This document shows, one piece after another, positions 13,102 through 21,294 of a DNA stretch of 64,000 bases. The notes under the pieces are model-generated. The model did not search any database. It was not told the DNA's origin and was given only the letters and a program-made list of their open reading frames with translations. Origin of the DNA: Bradyrhizobiaceae bacterium (lineage in GTDB: Bacteria > Pseudomonadota > Alphaproteobacteria > Rhizobiales > Xanthobacteraceae); NCBI GenBank assembly GCA_020544565.1, contig CP078014.1:3598016-3662015 (forward strand), in the 5' to 3' direction. The position numbers and the translations under genes are program-made. The first letter of the stretch is position 1; each line of letters opens with the position of its first letter.

Positions 13102-13175
13102 CACATCCCGCCGAGGGGTCGATTGACGTCTCCCGGCCATGGCCGCATGATCGGCGCTCATCATCCGGGACAGGC

Positions 13176-13670
13176 ATGGGCACGCCGCGGCGAAGTTACG
13201 AGCAGGACCACCGGCCGAAATGTCTGGTGGTGGTCGACGACAGCGCCGAGGGCGATCGCGCGGTCTATTACGCCAGCCGCTGGGCGATGCGCGCCGGCGG
13301 CGGCGTGGTGATGCTGCGCGTCATCGACACCGGGGACCGCAACCAGCAGTGGCTCGGCGTCGCCGACATCATGCGTCAGGAGGCGGAGGAGGCGGCCAAC
13401 GCCGCCCTCGACCGCGCCGCCGGCCGCGCCAACGGCATCGCCGCGATCACGCCGGAGCGCGTCATCCGCGAGGGCGATCCCGGCGTGCAGATTCTCGACG
13501 TGATCGCGCGCGACGCCGACATCGCCATGCTGGTGCTGGCGGCGAGCGAGGGCGCGGAAGGCCCGGGGCCGCTCATCACCATGCTGGCCAAGACCGCCGG
13601 GGCGTTCCCGATCCCCATCGTGCTCGTTCCCGGCAACCTCGCCGATGCCGACATCGACGCGCTGTCGTAG
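13176..13670 (+). CDS. Universal stress protein family (UspA domain)
   Basis: Single-domain Usp of 164 residues. After a 15-residue polar N-terminal extension it has the family's first strand CLVVVDDSAEGDRAVYYA and the alternating alpha/beta pattern. It ends with a segment (EGPGPLITMLAKTAGAFPIPIVLVPGNL) that takes the place of the ATP-binding G-2x-G-9x-G(S/T) motif; that consensus is not clearly present, so ATP binding is uncertain. The start ATG 13176 follows GGGACAGGC. It is a likely stress-response accessory of unknown specific partner. A palindromic repeat element lies directly after the gene. Confidence 0.88.
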   Translation: MGTPRRSYEQDHRPKCLVVVDDSAEGDRAVYYASRWAMRAGGGVVMLRVIDTGDRNQQWLGVADIMRQEAEEAANAALDRAAGRANGIAAITPERVIREGDPGVQILDVIARDADIAMLVLAASEGAEGPGPLITMLAKTAGAFPIPIVLVPGNLADADIDALS

Positions 13671-13673
13671 TCG

Positions 13674-13811
13674 CGGCGTCGTCCCGGCGAACGCCGGGAC
13701 CCATACTCCCTGCGCCATCGTTAAGACGCGATGTTTGGGAGTCCATGGTGCGGAAACTGAAAATCAATGTGAATCCTGTGGTTATGGGTCCCCGCCGCCG
13801 CGGGGACGACC
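13674..13811. repeat. Paired inverted-repeat element
   Basis: The left end carries hairpin GTCCCGGC/GCCGGGAC (13681-13688, 13693-13700) followed by CCATA; the right end carries TATGGGTCCCCG/CGGGGAC (13784-13794, 13801-13807). The two ends are roughly inverted copies (GGGACCCATA versus TTATGGGTCCC), so the whole 138 bp could fold back on itself. Typical of dispersed extragenic repeats in this group. The remaining bases to 13950 hold only the ribosome site of the next gene. Confidence 0.65.
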
Positions 13812-13950
13812 AGCGGGGTCTGCCCGTTACGATCGAAACACCTGCCCTGCGTCGCTTGAGGGTGCCTTTCCGCGACCTATCTATGCTATAGGAAAAGCTC
13901 ATTCACCCCGTTCGCGCCGGCCTTGAACCGGCGATGTGCCGGAGACCGTC

Positions 13951-14517
13951 ATGTTCATCCAGACTGAAGCCACCCCCAATCCCGCGACCCTGAAGTTCAT
14001 CCCGGGCCGCACCGTGCTCGACCGCGGAACCATGGAATTCACCAACCGCGATGCCGCTGCGCGCTCGCCGCTGGCCGAGCGGCTGTTCGATGTGCCGGGT
14101 GTCACCGGCGTGTTCTACGGCTCCGATTTCGTCACCGTCACCAAGGACGGCAGCGACTGGCAGCACCTCAAGCCGGCGATCCTCGGCGTCATCATGGAGC
14201 ACTACATGTCCGGTGCGCCGCTGCTGGCCGACGGCGATGCGGGCGACGGCGATGCGCCCCATGCCGACGAATTCTTCAGCGCCGACGATGCCGAGACCGT
14301 GGAGATCATCAAGGATTTGCTGGAAACCCGCATCCGCCCGGCGGTCGCCGGCGATGGCGGCGACATCACCTTCCGCGGCTTCAAGGACGGCATCGTCTAT
14401 CTCGACATGAAGGGATCGTGCGCCGGCTGCCCGTCCTCGACGGCAACCCTCAAGCACGGCATCCAGAACCTGCTGAAGCACTTCGTGCCCGACGTGGTCG
14501 AAGTCCGGCCGATGTGA
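13951..14517 (+). CDS. NfuA/NifU-like iron-sulfur cluster carrier
   Basis: 188-residue Fe-S cluster scaffold or carrier. The N-terminal half is the Nfu N-domain (MFIQTEATPNPATLKFIPG, FDVPGVTGVFYGSDFVTVTK). The C-terminal NifU-like domain has the essential CxxC in MKGSCAGCPSSTATLKHGI, which holds a cluster between two subunits. Start ATG 13951 is preceded by GGAGACCGTC; a further in-frame ATG at 13936 lacks a ribosome site. It probably delivers clusters to target enzymes. The many Fe-S proteins of the 42-57 kb cluster would need such carriers, but no specific link is shown. Confidence 0.93.
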   Translation: MFIQTEATPNPATLKFIPGRTVLDRGTMEFTNRDAAARSPLAERLFDVPGVTGVFYGSDFVTVTKDGSDWQHLKPAILGVIMEHYMSGAPLLADGDAGDGDAPHADEFFSADDAETVEIIKDLLETRIRPAVAGDGGDITFRGFKDGIVYLDMKGSCAGCPSSTATLKHGIQNLLKHFVPDVVEVRPM

Positions 14518-14641
14518 GAGGCGGGCGAGGAGGGAGCAGCGAATAGCGATGCGCGGCGAGTAGCGGCGCGGGCGGGGGACTGTTAGAGTACAAGTTCCGC
14601 CGCCGGTTTTCTGTTCGCCGCTTTCTGTTTGCTCTTTTCCC

Positions 14642-15343
14642 ATGTTCATCCTCGCCATCGACACCGCCCTCGATTTCTGCGCCGCCGCCGTGCTCGACAC
14701 CGAGGCCGGCGCGATGCTGGCGCAGGACACGCTGACGATGAACCGCGGCCACGCCGAGGCGCTGATGCCGCTGGTGGCGCGGGTGATGGCGGCGTCGGGC
14801 GTTGGCTACGCCGCGCTCGACCGCGTCGCCGTCACCACCGGCCCCGGCAGCTTCACCGGCCTGCGCGTCGGCATCTCGGCGGCGCGCGGCATCGCGCTCG
14901 CCGCCGGCAAGCCGGTGGTCGGCCTCACCACCCTGTCGGCCTATGCCGCGCCGCAGGTGCTGCGGCGGCAGGACGAGCCGATCATGTCGGTCATCGATGC
15001 GCGGCACGATCATGTCTACGCTCAGGTGGTGGCCGGCGACGGCGGCATGCTGATGCGCCCGGCGGTGATGCCCGTGGCGGAGACCTTCGCCGCCGCGCGC
15101 TTTGGCGCGCTGCGGATAGTGGGCAACGCCGCGCGGCTGGTTGCCGACCGCTGGCCGCCCGATACCGCGCCGCCGGCGCTGGTCGATCCCCAGCCCGGCC
15201 CCGACATCCACTGGGTGGCATGGACCGGCGCGGCGGCCGATCCCGCCGTCGCCCTGGCCCGGCCGTTCTACCTGCGCCCGCCCGACGCCAAGCCCAAAGC
15301 GGGCTCGGTGGCGACGCTGTCTCCCCCCGGGCTGCAGCCCTGA
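14642..15343 (+). CDS. tsaB: tRNA threonylcarbamoyladenosine biosynthesis protein TsaB
   Basis: Non-catalytic partner of TsaD in forming t6A37 on ANN-decoding tRNAs. It is 233 residues with an ASKHA-type fold. Landmarks: ILAIDTALDFCAAAVLD at the N-terminus, NRGHAEALMPLVARVM, and VTTGPGSFTGLRVGISAARGIALA, the most diagnostic family segment. Start ATG 14642. The stop codon is separated by one base from the rimI start, so the two are co-translated, a standard arrangement. Confidence 0.96.
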   Translation: MFILAIDTALDFCAAAVLDTEAGAMLAQDTLTMNRGHAEALMPLVARVMAASGVGYAALDRVAVTTGPGSFTGLRVGISAARGIALAAGKPVVGLTTLSAYAAPQVLRRQDEPIMSVIDARHDHVYAQVVAGDGGMLMRPAVMPVAETFAAARFGALRIVGNAARLVADRWPPDTAPPALVDPQPGPDIHWVAWTGAAADPAVALARPFYLRPPDAKPKAGSVATLSPPGLQP

Positions 15344-15344
15344 C

Positions 15345-15854
15345 ATGGCGCGAGGAATCCTCGCCGGACTTTGTGACGCGGTGGCGCGGCTGTTCGCGCG
15401 CCCGGTGGCGGTGGTCGAGCCGGCCGGCCTGGGCGATGCGACGCGCCTGTCGCAGCTTCACGCCGCCGCGTTCCATCGCGGCTGGAGCGCGCAGGAGTTC
15501 GAGCAGATCCTGATGGAGCGCAACGCGCTCGGCCACCGGCTGCGGCTCGGCGGCGACGTCATCGGCTTCATCGTGTCGCGCACCGCCGCCGACGAGGCCG
15601 AAATTCTCTCGGTGGCGGTGGCGGAGCGCCATCGCGGCCGGGGCTATTCGCGCGAACTGCTGCGCACCCATCTCGGCCATCTGGCGGGCCGGGGTTTCCG
15701 CACTGTGTTCCTGGAGGTCGAGGAGAACAACCGTCCGGCGCGGGCGCTGTACGGGCGGGCCGGCTTCCGCGTGGTCGGCCGGCGCGAGCGGTACTACAAG
15801 GGGGCCGGCGGGGAGGACCTCAACGCGGTGGTGATGCGGCGAGACTTGTCGTAG
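15345..15854 (+). CDS. rimI: Ribosomal protein S18-alanine N-acetyltransferase RimI-like
   Basis: GNAT acetyltransferase, 169 residues, placed directly after tsaB as in many bacteria. The acetyl-CoA loop is visible as VAERHRGRGYSRELL (R/Q-x-x-G-x-G/A type), with ILSVAV as strand beta-4 and FLEVEENNRPARALYGRAGFRVVGRRERYY as the C-terminal core. It starts at ATG 15345, one base after the tsaB stop. Acetylation of S18 is inferred from context and family. Confidence 0.9.
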   Translation: MARGILAGLCDAVARLFARPVAVVEPAGLGDATRLSQLHAAAFHRGWSAQEFEQILMERNALGHRLRLGGDVIGFIVSRTAADEAEILSVAVAERHRGRGYSRELLRTHLGHLAGRGFRTVFLEVEENNRPARALYGRAGFRVVGRRERYYKGAGGEDLNAVVMRRDLS

Positions 15855-15900
15855 CCTTCCGGCGGTGGCACAACACGCCCGCTTTCACGGGAATTTTGTC

Positions 15901-16350
15901 ATGACGGCCCTCAAATCCATACCCGCCGGCAAGCCCACGGATATCGAGAAACGTTGCGCCGCCACCGGCATGCGGATGACCGAGCAGCGCCGCGTCGTCG
16001 CCCGGGTGCTAGCGCAGGCCGCCGACCATCCCGACGTCGAGGAACTGTACCGGCGCTGCGTCGCCGTGGACGACAAGATCTCGATTTCCACGGTCTATCG
16101 CACCGTCAAGCTGTTCGAGGACGCCGGTATCATCGAGCGCCACGATTTCCGCGAGGGCCGCGCCCGCTACGAGCAGGTGCCGGAAAGCCATCACGACCAT
16201 CTCATCAACCTGCGCGACGGCACGGTGATCGAGTTCTCGTCCGACGAGATCGAGAAGCTGCAGGCCGAGATCGCGCGCCGGCTCGGCTACCGGCTGGTGG
16301 ATCACCGGCTGGAATTGTATTGCGTGCCGCTGGACGACGACAAGACTTGA
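15901..16350 (+). CDS. fur: Fur-family metal regulator (Fur/Mur type)
   Basis: 149-residue ferric uptake regulator family protein. The winged-helix DNA-binding domain spans about residues 18-90 (TEQRRVVARVLA, ISISTVYRTVKLFEDAGIIERHDF). The dimer/metal domain has SHHDHLINLRDGTVIEF. In E. coli Fur this segment contains CxxC; here both Cys are replaced, as in the alphaproteobacterial Fur/Mur group, which often answers to manganese. Start ATG 15901 (MTALKSIPAGKP), with GGGAATTTTGTC upstream. Its stop overlaps the next gene's start. It is probably a metal-responsive repressor; whether iron or manganese is sensed is not decidable here. Confidence 0.9.
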   Translation: MTALKSIPAGKPTDIEKRCAATGMRMTEQRRVVARVLAQAADHPDVEELYRRCVAVDDKISISTVYRTVKLFEDAGIIERHDFREGRARYEQVPESHHDHLINLRDGTVIEFSSDEIEKLQAEIARRLGYRLVDHRLELYCVPLDDDKT

Positions 16351-17033
16351 GCGATTCGGTTTCCTGCGATCTCGTCATTTTCGACTGCGACGGCGTGCTG
16401 GTCGACAGCGAGGTGATCTCCTGCCGCGTCCATGCCGAGGCGCTGACGCGCCATGGCTATCCCATCACCGCCGAGCAGGTGCGCGCGCGTTTTCTCGGCC
16501 GCTCGGCGCGCGACGCCAATAGCGAGATCGAGCGCGAGCTTGGGCGCGCGCTGCCGGCGGCCTATGATGACGACCGCCGCACCGCGCTGCTCGATGCGCT
16601 GGCGCAATCGGTCGAGGCCATCCCCCATGTCCACGACGCGCTCACGGCGATCGGGCGGCGGATGTGCGTCGCTTCCAGTGGCGCGCATGACAAGATCTTC
16701 ACCACGCTGTCGCGCGCCGGTCTCTATGATCGCTTCGCGCCGCATATTTTCTCGGCGATGCAGGTGAAGGCCAGCAAGCCCGCGCCGGACCTGTTCCTGC
16801 TCGCGGCGGCGGAGATGGCGGTCGCGCCGTCGCGCTGCCTCGTGATCGAAGACAGCGTGTCCGGAGTCACCGCGGCGCGGGCGGCGGGCATGGGCGTGAT
16901 CGGCTTCACCGGCGGCAGCCATTGCCGCACCGGCGACGATCGCCCGCTGCGGGACGCGGGCGCCGCCGTGGTGATCGATGACATGCGCGCGCTGCCGCGC
17001 CTTGTTGCCGAATTCCGCTGTCCGGCGCTCTGA
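16347..17033 (+). CDS. HAD-superfamily hydrolase (beta-phosphoglucomutase-like)
   Basis: Haloacid-dehalogenase-type phosphatase or mutase, 228 residues. Motif I FDCDGVLVDSE contains the nucleophile and acid/base Asp pair, motif II is ASSG, motif III Lys is in KASKPAPD, and motif IV EDS supplies Mg2+ ligands. The helical cap (HAEALTRHGYPITAEQVRARFLGRS) is of the beta-PGM/phosphatase class. No ATG is available; TTG 16347, overlapping the fur stop (TTGA), is the likely start and implies translational coupling to fur. Substrate unknown. Confidence 0.88.
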   Translation: MSDSVSCDLVIFDCDGVLVDSEVISCRVHAEALTRHGYPITAEQVRARFLGRSARDANSEIERELGRALPAAYDDDRRTALLDALAQSVEAIPHVHDALTAIGRRMCVASSGAHDKIFTTLSRAGLYDRFAPHIFSAMQVKASKPAPDLFLLAAAEMAVAPSRCLVIEDSVSGVTAARAAGMGVIGFTGGSHCRTGDDRPLRDAGAAVVIDDMRALPRLVAEFRCPAL

Positions 17034-17042
17034 GCGCCGCGC

Positions 17043-17846
17043 TTACTCTCCCGCCACCGGCAGGCTGAGATTGGCATAGACGATGCCGCCGTCCACCGCG
17101 ATGGAGTTGCCGACCACATAGTCGCCCGCGCGTGAGGCGAGATAAATGGCGATGCCGGCCATGTCCTCCGGGGTGCCGATGCGCTTCGACGGGATGGCCT
17201 TGGCGACCGCGTCGCCATGGTCGCGCGCCGCGGTGTTCATGTCGGACTGAAACGCGCCGGGGCAGATCGCGGTGACGTTGATGTTGTCCTTGATCAGCTT
17301 CGCCGCCATGCGCCGCGTCAGATGGATCACCGCCGCCTTGCTGGCCTGATAGGAATAGGTCTCCAGCGGGTTGACGGACAGGCCGTCGATGGAGGCGATG
17401 TTGATGACCTTGCCGGGCTTGTCGGCCGTCGCCGCCGCGCGCAGTGGCTTGGCCAGCGCCTTGGTCAGGAAGAACAGCGACTTCACATTGAGATTCATCA
17501 CCTTGTCCCAGCCGCTCTCGGGAAACTCGTCGAACGGCGCGCCCCACGCGGCGCCCGCATTGTTGACCAGGATATCGAGCTTCGGTTCGCGCTTGATGAT
17601 TTCTTCGGCGAGCTTGTTGCAGCCCTCCACGGTGGCCATGTCGATCGGCAGCGCGATGCACTCGCCGGCGTAGGCCGCGGTCAATTCCTTCGCGGTCGCC
17701 TCGCACGGGCCGGCCTTGCGCGCGGTGATGTAGACCTTCGATGCGCCATAGGCGAGGAAGCCCGAGGCAATCATCTTGCCGATGCCGCGCGAACCGCCGG
17801 TGACGAGGGCGACGCGCCCCTCGAGCGAAAACAGATTTCCGAACAT
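17043..17846 (-). CDS. Short-chain dehydrogenase/reductase
   Basis: Classical SDR of 267 residues, NAD(P)(H)-dependent. Cofactor motif TGGSRGIGKMIA (about residues 16-27) and structural NNAG are present. The catalytic set is Ser in INIASIDG and the YxxxK motif in YSYQASKAA; the C-terminal end has GNSIAVDGGIVYAN. Start ATG 17846 has a strong AGGAGA ribosome site; the frame is open upstream for 41 codons but without support. It is convergent with the HAD gene. A 3-oxoacyl-ACP-reductase or RhlG-like activity is possible, but the substrate cannot be read from sequence. Confidence 0.92.
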   Translation of the reverse strand: MFGNLFSLEGRVALVTGGSRGIGKMIASGFLAYGASKVYITARKAGPCEATAKELTAAYAGECIALPIDMATVEGCNKLAEEIIKREPKLDILVNNAGAAWGAPFDEFPESGWDKVMNLNVKSLFFLTKALAKPLRAAATADKPGKVINIASIDGLSVNPLETYSYQASKAAVIHLTRRMAAKLIKDNINVTAICPGAFQSDMNTAARDHGDAVAKAIPSKRIGTPEDMAGIAIYLASRAGDYVVGNSIAVDGGIVYANLSLPVAGE

Positions 17847-17970
17847 GACATCTCCTGTTGCTTTGGCGCGATATAGCGCCAGCGGCGAAGGCCGAGTCAA
17901 GGAAGGCGGGGAGGCAGAGCGCTGTTTGAAACGCTGAGACTGTACTTGTCCCGGGCGATGCAGCGCCAAC

Positions 17971-18006
17971 AGCGCGTTTACGCGCGTCCTTGACGCGCTA
18001 TGGCGA
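17971..18006. repeat. 36-bp dispersed repeat, copy 1
   Basis: Begins AGCGCGTTTACGCGCGTC and ends GACGCGCTATGGCGA. It matches 34 of 36 bases with 28254-28289 in the same orientation. It contains the inverted pair AGCGCGT/ACGCGCT. It sits in a 275-bp gene-free stretch (17847-18121) that also holds an imperfect inverted repeat around GCCCCGG/CCGGGGC; nothing else was seen there. Confidence 0.75.
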
Positions 18007-18121
18007 TGCGTCGCAGAACCGGGACCGCCAAACGCACGTGATGGGATGGCCCCGGCTCAGCGGAGCGGCATTTCATGCCGCACCGCGTCCGGGGCATATC
18101 GTTGTCTTTCTGGGACTTTAC

Positions 18122-19180
18122 TTACGCCGCGTCGACGCGGCGGAAGCCGTTCCACATCGCGGTGGCGGCGCCGGAGGTCAGCACCGCGAGGAATCGCTCG
18201 GTCTGGTAATTGCCGTTGAGCGACAGCCGCGGCAACGCCGTCATGTGCGCGGCATTCTCCGCGAAGATCATGCCCGGCCGCGTCGTCACCGCGGTGGCGA
18301 AGCCGAGATCGCGGGCGAAGGCGAATTCGCGCGCCGCGGCGGCGGCGCGGTCGCCGTAAGGGTAGGCGATATGGACGGCCGGCCGCTGCAATTCCTGCTC
18401 GATCCGCGTCCGGCTGTCGCGCATTTCGCGCAGTGCTTCCGCGTCGCTCTCGCGGGCGAGGTTGCAGTGGCTGACGGTGTGGGCGCCGATGGTGACCAGC
18501 GGATCGCGCACGAAGGCGCGCAGCTCGCTCCAGGTGAGGCACAGTTCGCGCGCGATCGCCGCGTCATCGACGCCATGGCTGGCGCACAGCGCCGCCACCG
18601 CCGCGCGCACCGCGCGGTCGTCGGGCAGGCGGCGCAGCGCGTCGTGGATGCGGGCGAACGCGGCCTGTCTGGCGGCGGCGTCCGCCGTGTCGAGGCGCAG
18701 CACGTCGCTGCCGATCTCGGCCTCGATCCGCTCGGTGCGGGCGAGGACGCGCTCCAGCGCCACCCACCACAGTTGTCCGGTGCCGTCGGCAAAGTCGCTC
18801 GCGACATAGACGGTGAAGGGCGCATCGAATTCGCGCATCACCGGCAGCGCGTGGTCGCGGTTGTCGCGGTAGCCGTCGTCGAAGGTGAAGCAGGCGAAGC
18901 GCCCGGTGAAATCGTGCTCGCGCAGGCGTCGGCGGGCCTCGTCCAGGGTGACGATGTCGATGTCGTGGGCGCGGACATGGGTCAGCACCGCGCGCAGGAA
19001 GTCGGGGGTGATTTCCAGGTGCCGGTTGGGCTGGAAGGCATCGTCGCGGGCGGGGCGGACGTGGTGCAGCATAAAAATGGTGCCGACGCCGGCGAGAAGC
19101 GGCCGCAGCACATGATGCGCGCCGGTGAAATACAGCGCGTCGAGGCCGGCGCGGATGACGTTGTTGCGAAGCTGTTTCAT
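18122..19180 (-). CDS. Polysaccharide deacetylase family protein
   Basis: 352-residue NodB-homology carbohydrate esterase (CE4-like). The first catalytic/metal motif is FTFDDGYRDN (about residue 100), where the Asp pair acts as base and metal ligand. The second motif is HTVSH (metal His pair), and AYPYGDR corresponds to the conserved active-site groove segment. No clear signal peptide is present (MKQLRNNVIRAGLDALYF), so it may act in the cytoplasm or at the membrane on a lipid-linked or capsular polysaccharide. It stands alone, divergent from the OmpA-like gene. Confidence 0.9.
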   Translation of the reverse strand: MKQLRNNVIRAGLDALYFTGAHHVLRPLLAGVGTIFMLHHVRPARDDAFQPNRHLEITPDFLRAVLTHVRAHDIDIVTLDEARRRLREHDFTGRFACFTFDDGYRDNRDHALPVMREFDAPFTVYVASDFADGTGQLWWVALERVLARTERIEAEIGSDVLRLDTADAAARQAAFARIHDALRRLPDDRAVRAAVAALCASHGVDDAAIARELCLTWSELRAFVRDPLVTIGAHTVSHCNLARESDAEALREMRDSRTRIEQELQRPAVHIAYPYGDRAAAAAREFAFARDLGFATAVTTRPGMIFAENAAHMTALPRLSLNGNYQTERFLAVLTSGAATAMWNGFRRVDAA

Positions 19181-19353
19181 GACGCGGGCCGAGGGAGTGT
19201 CCGGACCGGGGATTTGACCGGAAAGGACTGAACAAACGGTTATCCGCGCCGGGACGCCGCCGCGGCGCGGCGTGGACGCGCAGGCCGCATTTCCAGTTTG
19301 ACACCCGGGCGCGGGTTTTGTTTTGTCAGGCGATCACCATCAGAAGGTCCGGA

Positions 19354-20748
19354 ATGAGCCGATTGTCCAGTTGGAGCCGTAAATGGGGGCTGGGATTGAT
19401 TCCCCTCGCCCTGCTCTGGATCGTCGCGATCTGGACCAGCACCGCGCCGATCGAGGCCGACCTCGCCGCGCGCGCCACCGCGGCCCTCAAGGGCTCCGTA
19501 CTGGACAAGACCCGCGTGTCGGTCTCCGGCCGCGATGTCCTGCTGTCCGCCGAGGCCTTTTCCGAGGAGGGCCGCCGCAGTGCGGTGGAGCAGGTCGAGG
19601 CCGTTCCCGGGGTACGTCGGGTGACCGACAACACCCGCCTCATTCCCGAGGCCAAACCGTTCGTGTGGTCGGTCGAGCGCGACGTGACGCGGGTCACGCT
19701 CAGCGGCAGCGCGCCGTTGCCGGCGAGCCGGGCGCGGCTGGTGGAGGCCGCCCGCGCCGCCGGCGGCGGAGCGGAGGTCGCCGACCGCATGACCATGGCG
19801 CGCGGCGCGCCGGCGCGCTTCGATGCTGCGGCGCTGCTGCTGGTGGATCAGATCGGCAAGCTCAAGGACGGCAAGATCACCCTCACCGACACCGGGGTCG
19901 CGCTTGCCGGCATGGCGCGCGAACTCGGCAGCCGCGAGGCCATCGCGGCGGCGCTGCGCAACCTGCCCGAGGGCTATACCCTCACCGAGAACGCCATCAA
20001 GGCGCCGCCTTACATCTTCCGCGCCAACAAGGACCCGGTCGCCGGCACGGTGACGCTGGAAGGCTACGTCCCGGACAACAACGTCCATGCCCAGCTCGTC
20101 GCCGCGGTAAGGCGCAAGTTCTTCTCCGAAAAGCTGGTGGACAATCTCAAGGCCAGCGTCGGCGCGCCGCAGGGTTTCGCCAATGCGGCGATCGCCGGGC
20201 TGGGCGCGCTGTCGCGGGTCTCGACCGGTTCGCTGGTGCTGTCCGACCGCGAGGTCAAGCTGTCCGGCGACGCGCTCTATGCGGTGGCCGGCGACCAGAT
20301 CCGCGCCGGTCTCGGCAGCGATCTGCCGCAGGGCTGGAAGGCCGTGGCCGAGGTCTCGGTCAAGCCGGTGGCGAGCCCGGTGGACGCCACCGTGTGCCAG
20401 CAGCTGTTCACCGAACTGCTCGGCAAGGCCACCATCCGCTTCGACTCCGGCCGCGCCACCATCGAACGGGATTCCATGGGCCTGCTCGACCGGCTGGTGG
20501 AGACGGCGCTGCGCTGCCCCTCCGCCGTGATCGAGGTGGCGGGCCACACCGACAGCGACGGCGACGCCGCCGCCAACATGACGCTGTCGGAGAAGCGGGC
20601 CCAGACGGTGGTCGACTATCTGGTCAAGGCCGGGCTGCCGGCCGACCGGCTCCGGGCGGTGGGCTATGGCAGCACCCAGCCGATCGCCGCCAACGACACC
20701 GAAGAAGGCAAGGCGCGGAACCGCCGCATCGATTTCGTGGTGAGGTGA
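19354..20748 (+). CDS. OmpA-family protein with N-terminal anchor and BON-like domains
   Basis: 464-residue envelope protein. One N-terminal membrane segment (WGLGLIPLALLWIVAIWTS) is followed by a long periplasmic region with BON-like alpha/beta repeats (AAALKGSVLDKTRVSVSGRDVLL, and further TLEGYVPDNNVHAQLV-type repeats). The C-terminal OmpA domain has IRFDSGRATIERDS, VAGHTDSDGD and LSEKRAQTVVDYLVKAGL...GSTQPIA...RNRRIDF, which bind peptidoglycan. Start ATG 19354 follows GAAGGTCCGGA. The next gene begins two bases after the stop and encodes a small membrane protein, so the pair probably form an envelope unit. The exact role is unknown. Confidence 0.88.
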   Translation: MSRLSSWSRKWGLGLIPLALLWIVAIWTSTAPIEADLAARATAALKGSVLDKTRVSVSGRDVLLSAEAFSEEGRRSAVEQVEAVPGVRRVTDNTRLIPEAKPFVWSVERDVTRVTLSGSAPLPASRARLVEAARAAGGGAEVADRMTMARGAPARFDAAALLLVDQIGKLKDGKITLTDTGVALAGMARELGSREAIAAALRNLPEGYTLTENAIKAPPYIFRANKDPVAGTVTLEGYVPDNNVHAQLVAAVRRKFFSEKLVDNLKASVGAPQGFANAAIAGLGALSRVSTGSLVLSDREVKLSGDALYAVAGDQIRAGLGSDLPQGWKAVAEVSVKPVASPVDATVCQQLFTELLGKATIRFDSGRATIERDSMGLLDRLVETALRCPSAVIEVAGHTDSDGDAAANMTLSEKRAQTVVDYLVKAGLPADRLRAVGYGSTQPIAANDTEEGKARNRRIDFVVR

Positions 20749-20750
20749 GC

Positions 20751-21053
20751 ATGATCTATCTGGCGACATTCAACTGGGGCTGGCTCGTGGCGGCGGCGCT
20801 GCTCGGCCTCGCCATGGGCTGGATCGCGGTGGTCCATCGCGGCCAGGGCTGGTCCACGGTCACGCTGCGCAAGTTCATCGTGCTGGTGGCCGCCCTGGTG
20901 GCGGCCAGCGTCCTCCAGTTCGTGCCGTCCCGCCCCGGCTACTGGCTCGATCTCGGTCTCGCCATGTTCGCGGTCTATGTGGTGGGATGCGCCATCGGCT
21001 CGTGGCTGCGTCATCTCGTGCTGGCCCGCCCCGCTCCCGCCGCCGAGGCGTGA
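20751..21053 (+). CDS. Small inner-membrane protein, function unknown
   Basis: 100-residue protein with three predicted membrane segments (WGWLVAAALLGLAMGWIAVV, FIVLVAALVAASVLQFV, LGLAMFAVYVVGCAIGSWL) and a short Ala/Pro-rich tail. Start ATG 20751, with GAGGTGAGC upstream, two bases after the OmpA-like gene. It has no catalytic motif. Co-occurrence with an anchored OmpA/BON protein suggests a shared role in envelope integrity, which is inference from adjacency. Confidence 0.8.
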   Translation: MIYLATFNWGWLVAAALLGLAMGWIAVVHRGQGWSTVTLRKFIVLVAALVAASVLQFVPSRPGYWLDLGLAMFAVYVVGCAIGSWLRHLVLARPAPAAEA

Positions 21054-21294
21054 TCGCCGCGCGGCACCATGCCGTATTCCCTGGCGCGGCGTCCTTCTTA
21101 ATGTGATTCTTAACGTGACCCGGGCCCGGAAAACGCGGTTCAATCGGTGACGCCGACCTCGCGGTGGCGGGGCCGGTCTGCTAGAAGCAGGGGGATCGAG
21201 GCATGATCGCGCAATGGCGTGGCGGCGGCCCGATCTCATCCCGCCCGGGACAGCGGCGGCCGGACGGCGTGCGCGATGGAATGTTGAGGTGTGG

